Shown: piece by piece, positions 21,637 through 33,727 of the stretch
Numbering within the stretch: position 1 is the stretch's first letter
Layout of the letters: each line of letters starts with the position of its first letter
Assembly: GCA_031002005.1 (NCBI GenBank)
Contig: JARYHS010009186.1
Span: forward strand, 99,419,992 to 99,483,991
Direction of reading: 5' to 3'
DNA from: Vandiemenella viatica
Taxonomy: Eukaryota > Arthropoda > Insecta > Orthoptera > Morabidae
Length of the DNA stretch: 64,000 bases
Made by a program: the position numbers and the translations under genes
Notes under the pieces: model-generated
Told to the model about the DNA's origin: nothing
The model's input: the letters and a program-made list of their open reading frames with translations, nothing else
Database searches by the model: none

Positions 21637-21770
21637 TCTGCTGGCCGGCGCGAAGAGCGCAGTCAAGGACGCGACTGCTGGGCCGGCGTCAGACACTAAT
21701 CATTGCCCCCACAGTATGGGAAAGTTCTTACAGGTGGTCCCGTATCTGCTTCCAGTTCAGCGGTTGGTTG

Positions 21771-23059
21771 TCATTGCTGTGAGGTGGCATCATCGGCACC
21801 CGATGATGCCACCTCACCCGGGGTGGCTGTGTTTGCTAAGACCTGAGTCATTAGCGATGTTTGCTGTTGTAGCAGCTGAACGATGACACTGAAGTTGTCA
21901 TGGTGCTTGCAGTCCGCCTGGCGATGTAGATGGCGGGTTGCGGACTGCTGCTTCGCCTTTGCGGGTCGCTCAGATCCGGTCGAGCCTGGATGTCGACCGG
22001 GTTTGCTTGATGAGGGCACCAACTCGTTGGTGCGTGTCGCCTTCATGTTGGCGGGCAGGTTTCTCTTGATGGGGCAGCCGCTGTAGCAAGCTGGGTGGGG
22101 GCCGGAACAGTTGGAGCAGGTGGGCACCCCGTCTCGGGGGACACTGCACTTAGAGACTTTTTGTTTTCCGGCGCACCTTACACAGTGCTCCTCGGCGGTG
22201 CAGTCGAAGGCCATGTGCCCATGACCCTGGCAGCGGAAACACAGTGCCAGGGCTAGCGGAGGCCGCTTCTTGGGTTCGAGTCGGACCTTGCGTCCTAGCA
22301 TGGTTCTTGTGCGCTTCTCCCGCGGTACACGATCCGCAGGCTGGAACGTGTACAGTGGTAGACGCTCCTCGGTGCCTGGGCGGCGAATTTGATGGACAGC
22401 CGAGGCTGCGATGCCGCCGTTGGAGAGCTCGGCAGCTACCACCTCCTCTGGCACATCAGCAGGCAGGCCCCGAACGACCACTTGGTTGGTCGTCGGGGGG
22501 TCTGTGGGGAGTGGTGGATGCCACGCCCATCCAGGTAGGCCTTCAGTCGTCGAAGCTGTGTTGGATGCTGCGGTAGTAGCCGCAGCCCCTCCTTCACAAC
22601 GAAACAGAGGATATACTGGTTGACTTCTAACATGAGTTCGCCAGCCAGGTGTATATAATTGCCTTCATAGAAGGAAGGACAGGTCCTTCTTCTTCTTGTG
22701 GTTCATTGACGTCTTCGTCTTCTTCTTCTTGTAGTTCATTGACGTCTTCGTGTTGGTCAATGGTCATGTCTTCATGGTGGGGGCGCGATGGACGTGCCCC
22801 CAACTGGAGAGTCAGATGTAGCTGGCAACGAAGGCTGCGACGTCGGCGTAAGTTCTTCTTGCGACTTCTCTTCTTAATCCCCATAGAAGCTTCTTCTTAC
22901 TTCGTTGGCAAGCCAGTTTGGGTCCTGAGTTATTCTCGTTAATTCCTCCACTTGGCGCATCATGTCTGCTATCATCGAGTGCGGGTTCACGGAAGTGCTC
23001 TCCCCATCACTGCGTAGCGATGAGTGGGTCGAGGCTGCTCGCCGCTGTTTCCTACCCAT
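21771..23059 (-). pseudogene. Jockey/I-type LINE ORF1 (gag-like, three zinc knuckles)
   Basis: The intact C-terminal frame (22481-21771) has VVVRGLPADVPEEVVAAEL, LYTF, then three cysteine knuckles: CFRCQGHGHMAFDC (CX2CX4HX4C), HCVRCAGKQKVSKC and CSNCSGPHPACYSGC, followed by a basic then Gln-rich tail. This order is that of jockey-type ORF1 proteins, which bind RNA in the retrotransposition RNP. Upstream frames at 23059-22874, 22884-22627 and 22633-22436 supply the acidic N-terminal part but are separated by frameshifts. A ~30-bp tandem duplication at 22688-22750 doubles a DVNEPQEEE-like segment. ORF2 does not follow. Sequence up to about 23330 is probably its 5' UTR, including tatttatac at 23170. 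Confidence 0.88.
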
Positions 23060-23336
23060 GCTGTAGGCGTTTGCAGAGCAGGCTCAGCTCAGCTAGTCTC
23101 AGCCATTTCGGAAGCCCGAACTCGGCAGACTACGTCACCGCCTTTTGACTTCTGGGCCGGCCGGATCGGTATTTATACCCTTCAACCATCTCCTCCAATC
23201 CCGCCGCGGCGCTCCGATAGCGGTGGTGGAGATGGTACGCTCAGACGCGTCGAGCAGTGACCATCAGTCTGTATGCCTCCTCCATCGCGCACTGTGCCTT
23301 GGCTCAGGTGTTTGCCGAGCCACTTCAGTTCTGGGT

Positions 23337-23625
23337 TCAAGATTTTCGTAGTTGGAACCCGTTATCTTTGTTTATGAGGTTACTCCGGAGCAGGATCTCA
23401 ATGGCTTCCTTGTATACACAGTCCCAAATGTAAGATGTGTTTCTCAGAACTTCGGTGTCCTCATATTTAATAGTATGCCGTGTCTCTAGACAATGTTCAG
23501 GAATTGATGATTTTGATGGCTGCTGTAACTCAGTGTGACCTTTATGTTCTCTGCACCGTTCTTCGATCGTACGAATGGTCTGCCCGACGTATACTTTTCC
23601 GCACTCGCACGGTATGTGATATACG
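23337..23625 (-). pseudogene. Penelope-like element, GIY-YIG endonuclease domain
   Basis: On the minus strand an open frame without stops reads VYHIPCECGKVYVGQT, TIEERCREHK, IPEHCLETRHTIKYEDTEVL and then EAIEILLRSN to a stop at 23339-23337. This is the C-terminal GIY-YIG nuclease of Penelope-like retroelements, with the usual Cys pair (PCECG) before the GxxYVGQT strand and the EHC/H zinc-type residues. No in-frame start is visible and the RT part is missing. The reading frame is clean, so decay is by truncation. Confidence 0.88.
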
Positions 23626-23639
23626 ATTACATATCTCGT

Positions 23640-23880
23640 ACACTACTTCGAAAGGAATGATGATAATAATGCTACACGCCAGCAGTAATGACGACTCACA
23701 CGCTGATTTCTTCTTTAAATGCGGCTGATAGGAACTCTTTTGAGTGTGGTTGCGGAGCAGAAAAACAGCCTGTGCCTCATATCGTGTTGAGCTGCTACCT
23801 CAGAACATACGGTGGTAACCTTGCAGACTTCATCTATATGAGTGACGCAGCCACAGAATATTTGAGGAAATATTAATTTT
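23640..23880 (+). pseudogene. Possible LINE ORF2 C-terminal fragment with zinc-type motif
   Basis: The plus-strand frame at 23688-23876 contains SFECGCGAEKQPVPHIVLSC, resembling the CxC...H...C finger at the end of R1/jockey-class ORF2 proteins (CRCG...EHVLFEC type). It lies back to back with the Penelope-like GIY-YIG fragment. Only about 60 residues remain. Confidence 0.5.
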
Positions 23881-25079
23881 TTACAGTCGAGTCTCTCTAA
23901 TGCAAATTTTCCTACTATTTCGAACGTAATCAATATATTTTTAATACCTGTGCTGTACTTTTCTGTTACTATGTGATAAATAAAATAAATAAATACGGTC
24001 GTTTTTCTGTCTTTGCGAATCGAACACTTTCACATTATATGACAACACTTCGCAGTGTATAAATAGTATAATAACAAAATTAATGTAAGAGGCATTAGTT
24101 AGAAGAACGTGACCGTCCATTATTTGAAATTTCTTTAAACCGGGACGCGAGTTGTCATTGTTAAAAAACGACGCAGATGTCATTTTTGGGTAAAACGAAC
24201 AGAAAATACCAGTAATGCCCACTGCTTTAGCCACTAGCTTTTGTTTCTGCTCTGACGAAAGGACCCAGGAAGCGGGATTACCTGCAAGCCCCTTGTTCTC
24301 ATTAACTTCATTTGCACTTCATAACGTCGAGATTGGCTTACTGCAAGTTGACGTAAAAGCTTAAACTGCTTCCGGCAGGCATCCTGTAGAGTCTTCGGCC
24401 CTAATCCCATCAGTCTAGTAGGCTCACAAGTCTTCTCGTCTACGGAAATTTACACCAGCACTTTATCCCTACTACAGGCAATTACCTTACCTCTGACAAA
24501 CCACTCGTTTCTCATATCTGCACGGAAGAATCCACCAATGCATTTTAAACAACTGAAGGTATTTTTGTTCAGCATTTATTTAGGTGAGTAATAGTTTAAT
24601 ATCAGTTAGTTATAATTTTAGCCACAACAACTCTGGTTATTTAATTAAAAAATATGTCATAGAAAGATCTTCAGTTAGCATAGCATTACCAATGAAACAG
24701 ATTAAGAATGTGATAGTCCGGAAATACCGACTTTCGCCAAACGTATACGTAAAAAATTATTTGGCACATGGCTTTTAGCCCATACAGCCAAAGCACGTTG
24801 CACATAGTTTTCCTGTTGTTTGGAACAATTTACTGTTAAGTTAATAAATTCAGTTAGCAGTATTTACATAAAAGGATTATTAAACAAAAACTGATTTATT
24901 TATAGTATGATATTATAAAATAGAACTGAAAAAATTACAAAGTATTAAAACAGTAGCACTATAACAGATATTTAATAAAATATTGCCGCAAAAATCAATC
25001 CCTAAAATTAATCAAGCAACAACACTAATCAGGGGAAAACTAAAAATAGATTGTCTGGCATTTGTAGACGTCCCCGCAA
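23881..25079. other. AT-rich stretch without recognisable genes
   Basis: Short ORFs only, no terminal repeats seen. Confidence 0.5.
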
Positions 25080-25960
25080 TCTTAACCCGTGGCAATTGCC
25101 CAAAAACAGATCGAACTCTTGAAGAAAACAGCAGATAAAGTTCATTTGAGAAAACAGAATTAACGACCTGAGTCAAAAAACATCAAAACCCATGGAAACA
25201 AAATATTGAAAAATCAAACGAGTCCTATACGTCAAGTATCTCGGCAAAACAATCCAGGAGAATAGAACTGACACAAAAGACAATGAAATTAGATGCCAAA
25301 AGATGGCAACAGCTTATCGCTTAGCACAATAAAAATCTACTCCAAAAAAGCATTTCCAAACACACAAAACTGAGACCTTACAAAAAACATTTACTAAACC
25401 AGAATGTCTCTCTGGAACGGAAATACTCATTCTGAATAGGAAAACGGATACAGTAAACATTAAGAAAAAGAACTCAAAGTTGTAAGGAAAATTTTAGGCC
25501 CAGAACTCACAGGAAACCGATACAGATTCAAAAGTTATCACGAAATCTTGTAGCATAAAGACGTTTACAGTAATATTATAAACGCAGACTAAAAATTTTA
25601 CGGACGTATCAAAAGAAAGAACCCCGAGAGACTCACAACACAAATAGCGGAATGCAATGAAAACCGGAGTAAAGCAGTATGAGAAAAAATCAAATAGACT
25701 GGAAAAATCAAGAAAAACCTCAAATTAGCGGGACGCGGTCCAAAGGACAACGAAAACATACATTTAGATTCAAAATTCACAAGTGGAAAGATGATCGGTA
25801 GATAAGACCGGAGAAAAGAACTGGGACAACATGGCCTGATGAGAGAAAAGAAGCCCACAGCAAGCGTTTGAAGTAAAAAGGTACAAAGTTGAGCAAAAAA
25901 ACGCTTCTAAATACTTTGTGTAGTACTAATGTGCTTATCCACAAACAATAATAGCAAAAT
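25080..25960 (+). mobile_element. LINE 3' end (same family as 860-5270), plus strand
   Basis: Broken plus-strand frames give VKYLGKTIQENRTDTK-like, FYGRIKRMNPERLTTQIAEC and KFTSGK, matching the tail at 1195-1010 (MNPNRLSIQI, FKIHKRRKD). The 3' UTR ends in an AATAAT-type tail near 25950. From about 25690 on, it matches the sequence at 49409-49650, after the N gap. Confidence 0.75.
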
Positions 25961-26803
25961 TGTCACAGTATCCATTAAAAGTTAGAAATGTTAAGAGATA
26001 GACAATGTAATGGTGGAGAAAAATGAGATCACACAAGCAGCATGTTCGTCTCAGATACAAAGCTGACAATCCTCTGGTAGACTGAAGCTATTTCTAAAGC
26101 TATAAGATTTTCTACATTAACTAGATTGTTTATAACCCATTGTTTTAAATCTTTTAAGAGAATGCCTGTTTCATCTTTGTATCCGAAAAATAAATGTTGG
26201 CCTCAAAATTTCGGTCGCGTTCACTCAGCGTGAATTTTTCAAGGTGTATTTTATGCAATTGGCTTCAGAATCTATCGTAGTTAAACTTAAATCCGTAAAT
26301 TATGGACACGTCCGTTTTCGTGAAAATTTTTGTGAAATATCACTGCGATGTTAGTATTTACGTGGATGTAAGTCTGTAGTGTCTTCCTTTTTGTAGGTCA
26401 ATTGATTACCATTGCGTATTCCAATCCAACATAGATTTGTGGGAATCAGGCGAATAAGACAGGTTCTATAATAAATTTAAAAAATCTCTTCTATGAATAT
26501 AACAAATAAGTCAACGTCCCAGTAAAAACATCGCGATATATCAATAAAGAAGAGTGAGAGAACAGCCAAGCAATACCTAACACTTCTGGGTGCCTCGGAC
26601 CAATGGGTGGTGTCGAAAATATTTAGATATTCATCATAATATCTGTTATAAAAGAACCAATTACACAGTTAGTCAAATAGTTAACACGTATTTATTTAAT
26701 TGTAGTACTGTCGAACTAAGCAGTCATGGACCCAAAGTAATAAAAGTAATAATAATAATAATATTAAAAACTTCGGGGACAAGAATCTCTCTCTTTTGCG
26801 TTG

Positions 26804-27046
26804 TGACCGAGCGTGGGGGGGGGGGGGGCGGTTAATGTACTGGCCTAGCATTCGGGAGGATGCGGGTTGGAATCCCCGTCCGGACATCCAGATTTGGGTT
26901 TTCCATGGTTTCCCCAAACCACCCGCAGGCGAATGCCGGGATGCTTCCTTCAAAAAGGCTATGGCCGAATTCTTTCCCATTCCTTGTCCCCCAGTCCCAT
27001 CCCGCCTCTAGTGACCTTAGCCGTCGATGAGGCGTAAATATATATG
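26804..27046 (+). mobile_element. tRNA-derived SINE, 243 bp
   Basis: gcgttg flanks both sides (26798-26803 and 27047-27052), and copy B at about 50519-50524 has this site once without the insert, so the ends are certain. The head holds A- and B-box-like parts (gcgggttggaatcccc as B box). The body contains gaatgccgggatgcttcctt and gccgaattctttcccattcc, familiar from an insect SINE family. A run of 14 G lies at 26815-26828 in the head. The tail ends gtaaatatatat. Confidence 0.92.
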
Positions 27047-30000
27047 GCGTTGCTTTGTATTTGGATACCTACGCCAATACTTAGCTTCTGCTTTTGGCAT
27101 TTCGCGTCATAGTCATCAAGGTCACTACAGGCAAGAAGGGAATGGGAAAGAATTTGGTCATGGCCTTTTGAGAGAACCACTATGGCCAGCAAATAATTTA
27201 ATGTTTTTCGAGACAGTCCAAAACGAAATACGAAACTGGTTGAAAACAATTTGTTAATAGAATGAGTGACGAGAAATTGCACCAAAACCTATTCGCAGCA
27301 AATAGACCCTGAAGTAGAAGTTGGAAGTCCAAACATGTTTCTGTACATCTAAAAATATGTTGCTGATTACGTCAGACATTGCACGATAACTGTTAATGGT
27401 GCCTTGATACACATAACCTTATGTGGTAGCTAAATTCCAGTTAGTTTTTGTACCGTTATCTCAAACGTTTACTTTAGATCTCCTTCCTTCTGATTCTCGA
27501 TGGATAAAAGTGAAAACAATAATCCAACACGACTGGGAAGTAAGGATAGACCGACCACTAAAGCAACAAAAGAAAAGTCTCGAGCGAACCTCTTATGCGC
27601 TTTTATTAGGCTTTACCATTATGTGAGATAGCAGTCTGTTCTGTTGAAGTTGGTACTTGAGATTCGCAATATCGAATGCGGAATGTTTTCGCGTCGCAAG
27701 TTTGCCCATCTAATACCCCACTGCGTCACAGCGTCCTTTCTCAATTCCTACGGAAATTGATTTCCAGGTAGTCTACAGTGGATAAGAAGGATTTCCCGGT
27801 AAGCTTCTTACCTCCAGCCGCATCAGTATTCTTCTGCTCGAGATTGGCCACCCTGTCTTCTCCTCCCAGTACCACTCGCCAACAAAATCTGTAACGTTAC
27901 CGACCATGCAATTACTCAGTGGGCACCTCTCACAATAGCTCCCTTCTGTTGTAAAATACCTGTCCATAACCTAATGGACCAGTTTACTTGATACTGTTGA
28001 CTTAATTTCGGATATAACGCTTATTCTTCCATCCGTTTATGCAAACGTAACTGGAAATATCTCCGGAAGGCTGTTATTATTATTATTATAGCATGTAATG
28101 GGGCTCCTATACCAGGGTAGAACCGGGCAGAGAGGTCCAACTAGGTTTTATGATATTTTAAGCTGACTTAGAATAAACCAATAGGCATCAAACATAGTGG
28201 TTGCATACTGTAATGAGAAGGCTACGATTAAGGGGAGAGGGAGGGGGTGTGATTTTAATTTTAATTTTGATTTTTAATTTTTGTCTGTTGGCAAGAATCT
28301 CAAACTTGGCAGATTGCAAGAAAACTGAGAACAGATATTTATTTTGTTCAGATGGCTTTTACACCGCTAGGCATATTTAAATCTACCTTTAACAAAAAAA
28401 TTAATGAATACATCAAATACAAAGCCTATACGTTACAATTGGGCGATTAATCAAAGCAAAGAATTGACTGAATTTTACGTAAATGTGATTCGGGAATTAT
28501 GTAATGAAATTAAAAGTATTATCAACAAAATACGTAAGATCTGACGTGATAACAAACATCGTCAATTGAAATATAAGTACATGAACATAAAAATGAATCT
28601 CGGGCGCCGTTAACTGCAAGACATCATTATGGAACTCGTGATATGCAAGGGCCTCCACAACACATAACGTTCTACAAAATGTGCCAGCTAGCTCAGAATA
28701 GATCTACTTGATGAGCAGAGGTCTTTGTCTCAAGTCGCTTACAGGTCTGTTACAGCCTCAAGAACCGAATGATACATCACCTGGCCTATCACTGTGCGAT
28801 ATCGATCCTGCTCCCAAATAAGGATCACCGGCCAGCGGTCATAGAACGGTCACTTCCAGGATCGAACCGTCTATCTCGGACCGCTACCTAGCCAGAAGTG
28901 CCTCTCACACCTAGGAAAAGATCCTCTCCTTTTGGCATATAAACATGCGGTTGAGAAAAATAAGCCCTGATTTAACATTTGAGAACCCCAACGTTGTATT
29001 TTATTGGCGGGTAAAGCTCTGCTGAAATCACGTGGAGTCAAGCTCGCTGCAATTTGCGAGCGTCCTCCCGCGTCGGTTTGTTGGGGGTTGTAGCCTTCAC
29101 AACCTCGCGTCCCAAGAAAGTGGCAATACATCGACCTTGTGAGGATCTTAACGGGACAGAGTAGCGCATTGTCCCTGTGCTGTCTGGCGCCGTTCTGATA
29201 GGGAGGGGGCCGACGGTATGCTTCCAGCTTTGGCCTAATGGTTTCCAAACCCCCGTTTTTTTTCACTCGCATATCTGCATTGGCTTCTCTCAATATAAAT
29301 ACCCTTAATACACTTAACAATTTGGGCTTCCTGATATCAGTTTAATTGATCTAATCTAAGACCTGAATAAATTAATATTAAAATAATCTGAAGGATTTAC
29401 AAATTGTGTTGTGACGTAAAAGCCTCCCGCTACAATACCTCTACTATCCTAGTACACACTATCTTTGTTTAGTTACACCTGGATTAAATTTAGTGCCTGA
29501 AATAACAAATTTTTAAACTTTCATTCTTAACTTGATCTAAGCCTCCTGTTCTTGGTACCAGCTACAATGCAAGCGATTCTACAGGCGCCTAGAACAGCTT
29601 TAGGTCAAATTTCCAGCGAACGTTACAACCATTTTGCAATCAAGAAATATGCAGATCTATAATGCAATCATCCACTTACTCCAAGACGCCGAAATGAAGA
29701 TTTCAAGCCCCCAGTAAGCTGCAAGAATACAAGAAGAAATATATGATTTCGTGGCTAAATGGTTTCAGACCAAAGGCCAAATAATTAAAATTTAAAAAAA
29801 AAGCACTTGATCTAACAGGCAATCTATGGACGAAGGGAACAGCGAAAGGATCTGAAGATGGCGGAGCATCTTAATAATTAACACGTACATTTTTTTACGA
29901 TTGGTTTGCACTTGTAATTTAGAGATAAAATATAATAACCGAAATATAAAATTAAATAGGTAATACTTCATAGTACGTTATAACAATTACACCTACTGAC

Positions 30001-30337
30001 AGAGAGGGAAATAATTTCCTGCTCTCTTTGACTCTCAGGAGGCCAGGCAGTGTAACGCATGACAGACATCATCACCGAACCGGCCTTTCATGACATTTGA
30101 TTATACAGGGTGGTCAGAAATTCACTCATCGGCGGGTAAGGGCAGTGTTTGGGACGTTGCACTAACGAAATAAATACAAAAAAATCTAGTAAAAGTCGTC
30201 CGTTTTTTAGTTGTACGCAGCTAAAGTTGGTCAATAAGAGCGCTGCGCGGGCGAATTCAAACAGTCTTCCACAGGCGGTGTTGCCAAGCGTACTTGAGGC
30301 ATGGAACCGCCAAAGAAAACGAAAAGAAAAACTATCT

Positions 30338-30410
30338 TCGGAAGTGGGGATCGAACCCGCAACCTTCAGATTGAGAGTTTGCCGTCTTACCGACTACGCT
30401 GCCAAGGCAC
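30338..30410 (-). repeat. tRNA-like segment in left inverted repeat
   Basis: Minus strand reads ccttggcagcgtagtcggta, ... gcgggttcgatccccactt: D-arm/A box and a perfect B box with a T-arm like that of tRNA. The anticodon arm does not pair, so it is not a working tRNA. Confidence 0.7.
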
Positions 30411-31161
30411 TACAACTTCCTTGATTTTAGAAGCCACTAGGGCGGACTGTTTGTTCCTAATTGGAATTGATCGGTAATCCGCGACATTTTTCGGGAAGTC
30501 GGTGGTGGGGCTAAAGGATTTTTTTTATGGGAATTGTTTTTTTAATTAGGTGATCTGCTTGCTAGTTTAATCTTTAATTTTTGTACAAAAATAGTTTAGT
30601 TACTAGCACAAAAAAAAAAAAAAAAAAAAAAAATTTGCAAACTTAATTTATTCGTTGCAAAGAAGCTTCTTTTATTCCATGTAATCGTATTTCACTAGAT
30701 TTCAATCACAACATTTTTATTGATTAACGTAAATATCCTTGCTACTATTTTGCAACAATAAAACAAAAAACTATAAACTTTTGGAAAAAAGAACAATAAA
30801 CCAATTCTATCGTTTGTAACGTAACTTTCTCTGCTGCAAAAAGTCTGTTCTTATTCAAACAAGTTGTAAACATTTTGGTAACGTGTATCAACTCGCTAAA
30901 GCGCGGCAAGCCGCAAAAGGTAAACAAGCTGTTACTCATTGAAAGCCCTTTTGTCACTGATACAAAACAAAATTACTTTACAGTAGTTTCATTTCCAACT
31001 TGACGTTATCAGTCGCAACATTGAAACCCAACACGGATTTACTTATAATAAGCGTCAACCCGCGACAGTAACCGTAAAATAAATAATCTCTAAAAAATCT
31101 TGTTTTTAGTAAAACTGTATCCCAATAAACAACAATAACAGAAAAATACGGTCCCTTACAT

Positions 31162-32436
31162 TTACAGCAACTGCTCAAAATGTCCTCCCTCAACTACAAT
31201 ACCGGCACGACAACGCTGAGTTACTGAATTTGCGAGTCTTCCAAAATTGTAACTTTCTCTAATTGCATCAAAAGCTAGAATTATCCTAGCCAAAAGTTCT
31301 TCCTCTGTTTCTACTTCAGTCTCATAAACAATGGCCTTGACAGCTCCACAGAGATAAAAATCCAATGGGTTGTAATCTGGTGACCGAGCTGACCAGTGAA
31401 TTGGGCCTCCTCGACCAATCCACCTGTTAGGATAGTGTTGACGTACCGGTACTGCAAAATGCGGCGGCGCGCCGTCATGTTGAAACCACATGTCATTACG
31501 AATTGCCAAATGAACGTCTTCTAAGTACAACAGAAGGACGTTTTCATGAAATTCTAAATAAGAAGCGCCATTTAAACGTTGCGGAAGTAGAACAGGGCCT
31601 AGTATAAACTCGCCCAAACTACCCGCCCAAACTACCCGCCCAAATGTTAACACTAAATTTGTGTTGGTATGTCTTGACAAAAATTGCATGCGGATTTTCG
31701 ACATCCCAGATGTGGCTGTTTCGGCTATTAAAACACCCCTCCCTAGTAAAGCACGCCTCATCCGTCCGCAGCACCTTCCTTTCAAAGTTTTGATAACCGT
31801 TACATTGCTGCAGGTACCACTGAGAAAACTGAACTCTCAGTGTAAAATCGTCTTCCTCCAAATCTTGAACCTTTTGAAAGTGAAAGGGATGTAACCCTTC
31901 GTCGTGAAGGACGTCCAAAACAGTGGCATGTGAGGCCTGGTAATTAAAAAACATCAATAATTACCCTATTGAAAGGCTACATTTAAACGGAGAATTTGAG
32001 GGATCACTTAGACTGGACGTACGTGCAATGCGTTGGCAATGACCCTAGAGCTTGTCCTCGGATTATCAGCAATCATTTCCAGTACATTGTCTTCAAATCC
32101 TACACTCCGCCTGAACCGATTTCGTCCGGCGTCGGGCCTGTGGATAACAATACTTCCCGTCTCCCTCAACCTTCTATCAACCAACACAAAAGTGTTGGCC
32201 GATGGAATCACACGGTTAGGAAATCGAGTCGTGTAAATCTTAACTGCTTCCGCCCTGTTTTGTCCAGCAGCGCCATACGCCAAATGCATATCGGCGTACT
32301 CTTCAAACGAAAATTGACGACGTTGTATGATGACAGTGTCTTTATTGGTAAGTTGCGTTCGACTGCGAGACTTCTTCTGGCATGGTCCTCTGGCCCACCA
32401 CCGACTTCCCGAAAAATGTCGCGGTTTACCAATCAA
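31162..32436 (-). pseudogene. Mariner/IS630-type transposase (broken by a 13-bp duplication)
   Basis: The frames 32436-32008, 31957-31619 and 31785-31162 together give, in order: HTH region (EYADMHLAYGAAG, RRLRETGSIVIHRPD, DNPRTSSRVIANAL), link (DEGLHPFHFQKVQDLEEDDF), then catalytic blocks LRTDEACFTREG, WFQHDGAPPHF and SPDYNPLDFYL, and a C-terminus ending GGHFEQLL. All three acidic catalytic positions are visible; 37 residues separate the second and third. Three tandem copies of a ccgcccaaactac unit at about 31610-31645 shift the frame just after NIWAG. Another break lies near 31960-32008. The N-terminal codons lie inside the right inverted repeat. Close to full length, but not functional as it stands. 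Confidence 0.9.
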
Positions 32437-32492
32437 TTCCGATTACGGACAAACAGTCCGCCCTAGTGGCTTCTAAAAACAAGGAAATTGTA

Positions 32493-32565
32493 TTGCCTTG
32501 GCAGCGTAGTCGGTAAGACGGAAAACTCTCAATCTGAAGGTTTCAGGTTCGATCCCCACTTCCGA
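32493..32565 (+). repeat. tRNA-like segment in right inverted repeat
   Basis: Plus strand: gccttggcagcgtagtcggt with ... caggttcgatccccacttcc. It is the mirror copy of 30410-30338 with several base changes. B box intact, anticodon arm unpaired. Confidence 0.7.
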
Positions 32566-33478
32566 AAAGAATTCTTTTTTCGTTTTCTTTGGCGGTCCCA
32601 TGCCTCGAATACGCTTGGCAACACCGCCTGTGGAAGGCTGTTTGAATTCGCCCGCGCAGCGCTCTTATTGGCCAACTTTAGCTGCTTATAACTAAAAAAC
32701 GGTATGACTTTTACTAGATTTTTTTTGTATTTATTTCGTTAGTGCAACGTCCCAAACACTGCCCTTACCCGCAGATGAGTGAATTTCTGACCACCCTGTA
32801 TAATATATCATACAACATCAAAACAAAATTTAGTACCTAATTTCAATATCGGGTTATCAGGGTTAACAGTTTTCTACGTGAGATGAAGTTTAAATGCAAC
32901 TACTAATTATCGAATAGAAAGTATAAAGAAAAAAAATACGAAATTTTCACGAGAGTGGAATGACAATTTAAAAAATATAAAATAAAATAAAAAATTTGGT
33001 AGCTACCACACGAAATTGTACCATTTTTCAACAAACGTTACAGGAAACTATCACTTGTTTCATAAATTTGACTCTCGTAACAATTTCATACAAATGGGTT
33101 TCAGTTTGGTAGATATACACGAGAAATGGTCGGGAAGAAAATTTAATATATGTATCTGGACTACTTCAGTCCAAGATCCAGCAAAATTTTAATCTGACTA
33201 CGAATTTTGCTGTGAATATAATACTCAGAAGTGAAGAATCGTGTTCATAAAATTATCAGGAAAGGAACACATAAAAAGATAATCAAAAATATATTTTTTC
33301 CCCAAAGGACCAAGATCAGTTTAAACATCGCATTTAGTGTGAAGAGTAAAAGTCTTAATCATTCAGACTTAGTCGGGTCAAAAATAGAAGCCACTGAAAT
33401 TTTGCTGTATTCGAACCTCAGCCCCAGTTATCCAGCTATCCCGACTACGGTTTCCAGGAAAGTTTTCAATTTCCTCCT

Positions 33479-33727
33479 CTATTCCACGTGCCGAAGGTCG
33501 CCGGTTCGAATCCGGCCGCGGGCATGGATGTTTAAGTGTTGTGTGTCTGTGTGAATGTCCTGTCCGTCCTGTGGTGTCTATACATAGGAAGCATAAAGCG
33601 CACTGGATAAACTAAAAAATTCACATGAAGAGATCATAAACACACTGAGCTGGCTGAATGGCTTAGTCGCCGAAAGCCATTTATATATATATATATATAT
33701 ATAAAAAAAAAAAAAAAAAAAAAAAAA
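33479..33727 (+). mobile_element. 5'-truncated tRNA-derived SINE, ~249 bp
   Basis: ttcctcct repeats at 33471-33478 and 33728-33735, and copy B (about 57975) has it once, uninterrupted. The head keeps the T-arm/B box (gccggttcgaatccggc) but not the A box. The body has gtgttgtgtgtctgtgtgaa and tgaatggcttagtcgccg; the tail is (TA)n followed by a long A run (33690-33727). Confidence 0.9.

Larger units (their letters stand above)
30106..32798 (-). mobile_element. Mariner-like element with ~400-bp inverted repeats that contain tRNA-like sequence
   Basis: Ends cagggtggtcagaaattcac (30106) and the inverted gtgaatttctgaccaccctg (to 32798), with TA on both sides. The inverted repeats run to about 30508 and from about 32395. 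Copy B at about 57300-57315 shows the same flanks without the element, which confirms the insertion. The transposase is encoded on the minus strand and is broken. Each arm holds a tRNA-like segment (see 30338-30410 and 32493-32565), so both arms carry Pol III A/B-box-like sequence. Confidence 0.93.

Noticed and set aside
28871..29320. 149-codon minus-strand ORF in copy A
   Set aside because: The same segment in copy B carries indels and a MITE that break the frame, and no motif is seen; not a conserved gene.
30149..30424. 91-codon ORF ending in a clean protein-like sequence
   Set aside because: It lies within the inverted repeat of the mariner-like element and is a translation of the tRNA-like segment.
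31661..31894. Plus-strand ORF in the mariner-like element
   Set aside because: Shadow of the minus-strand transposase.
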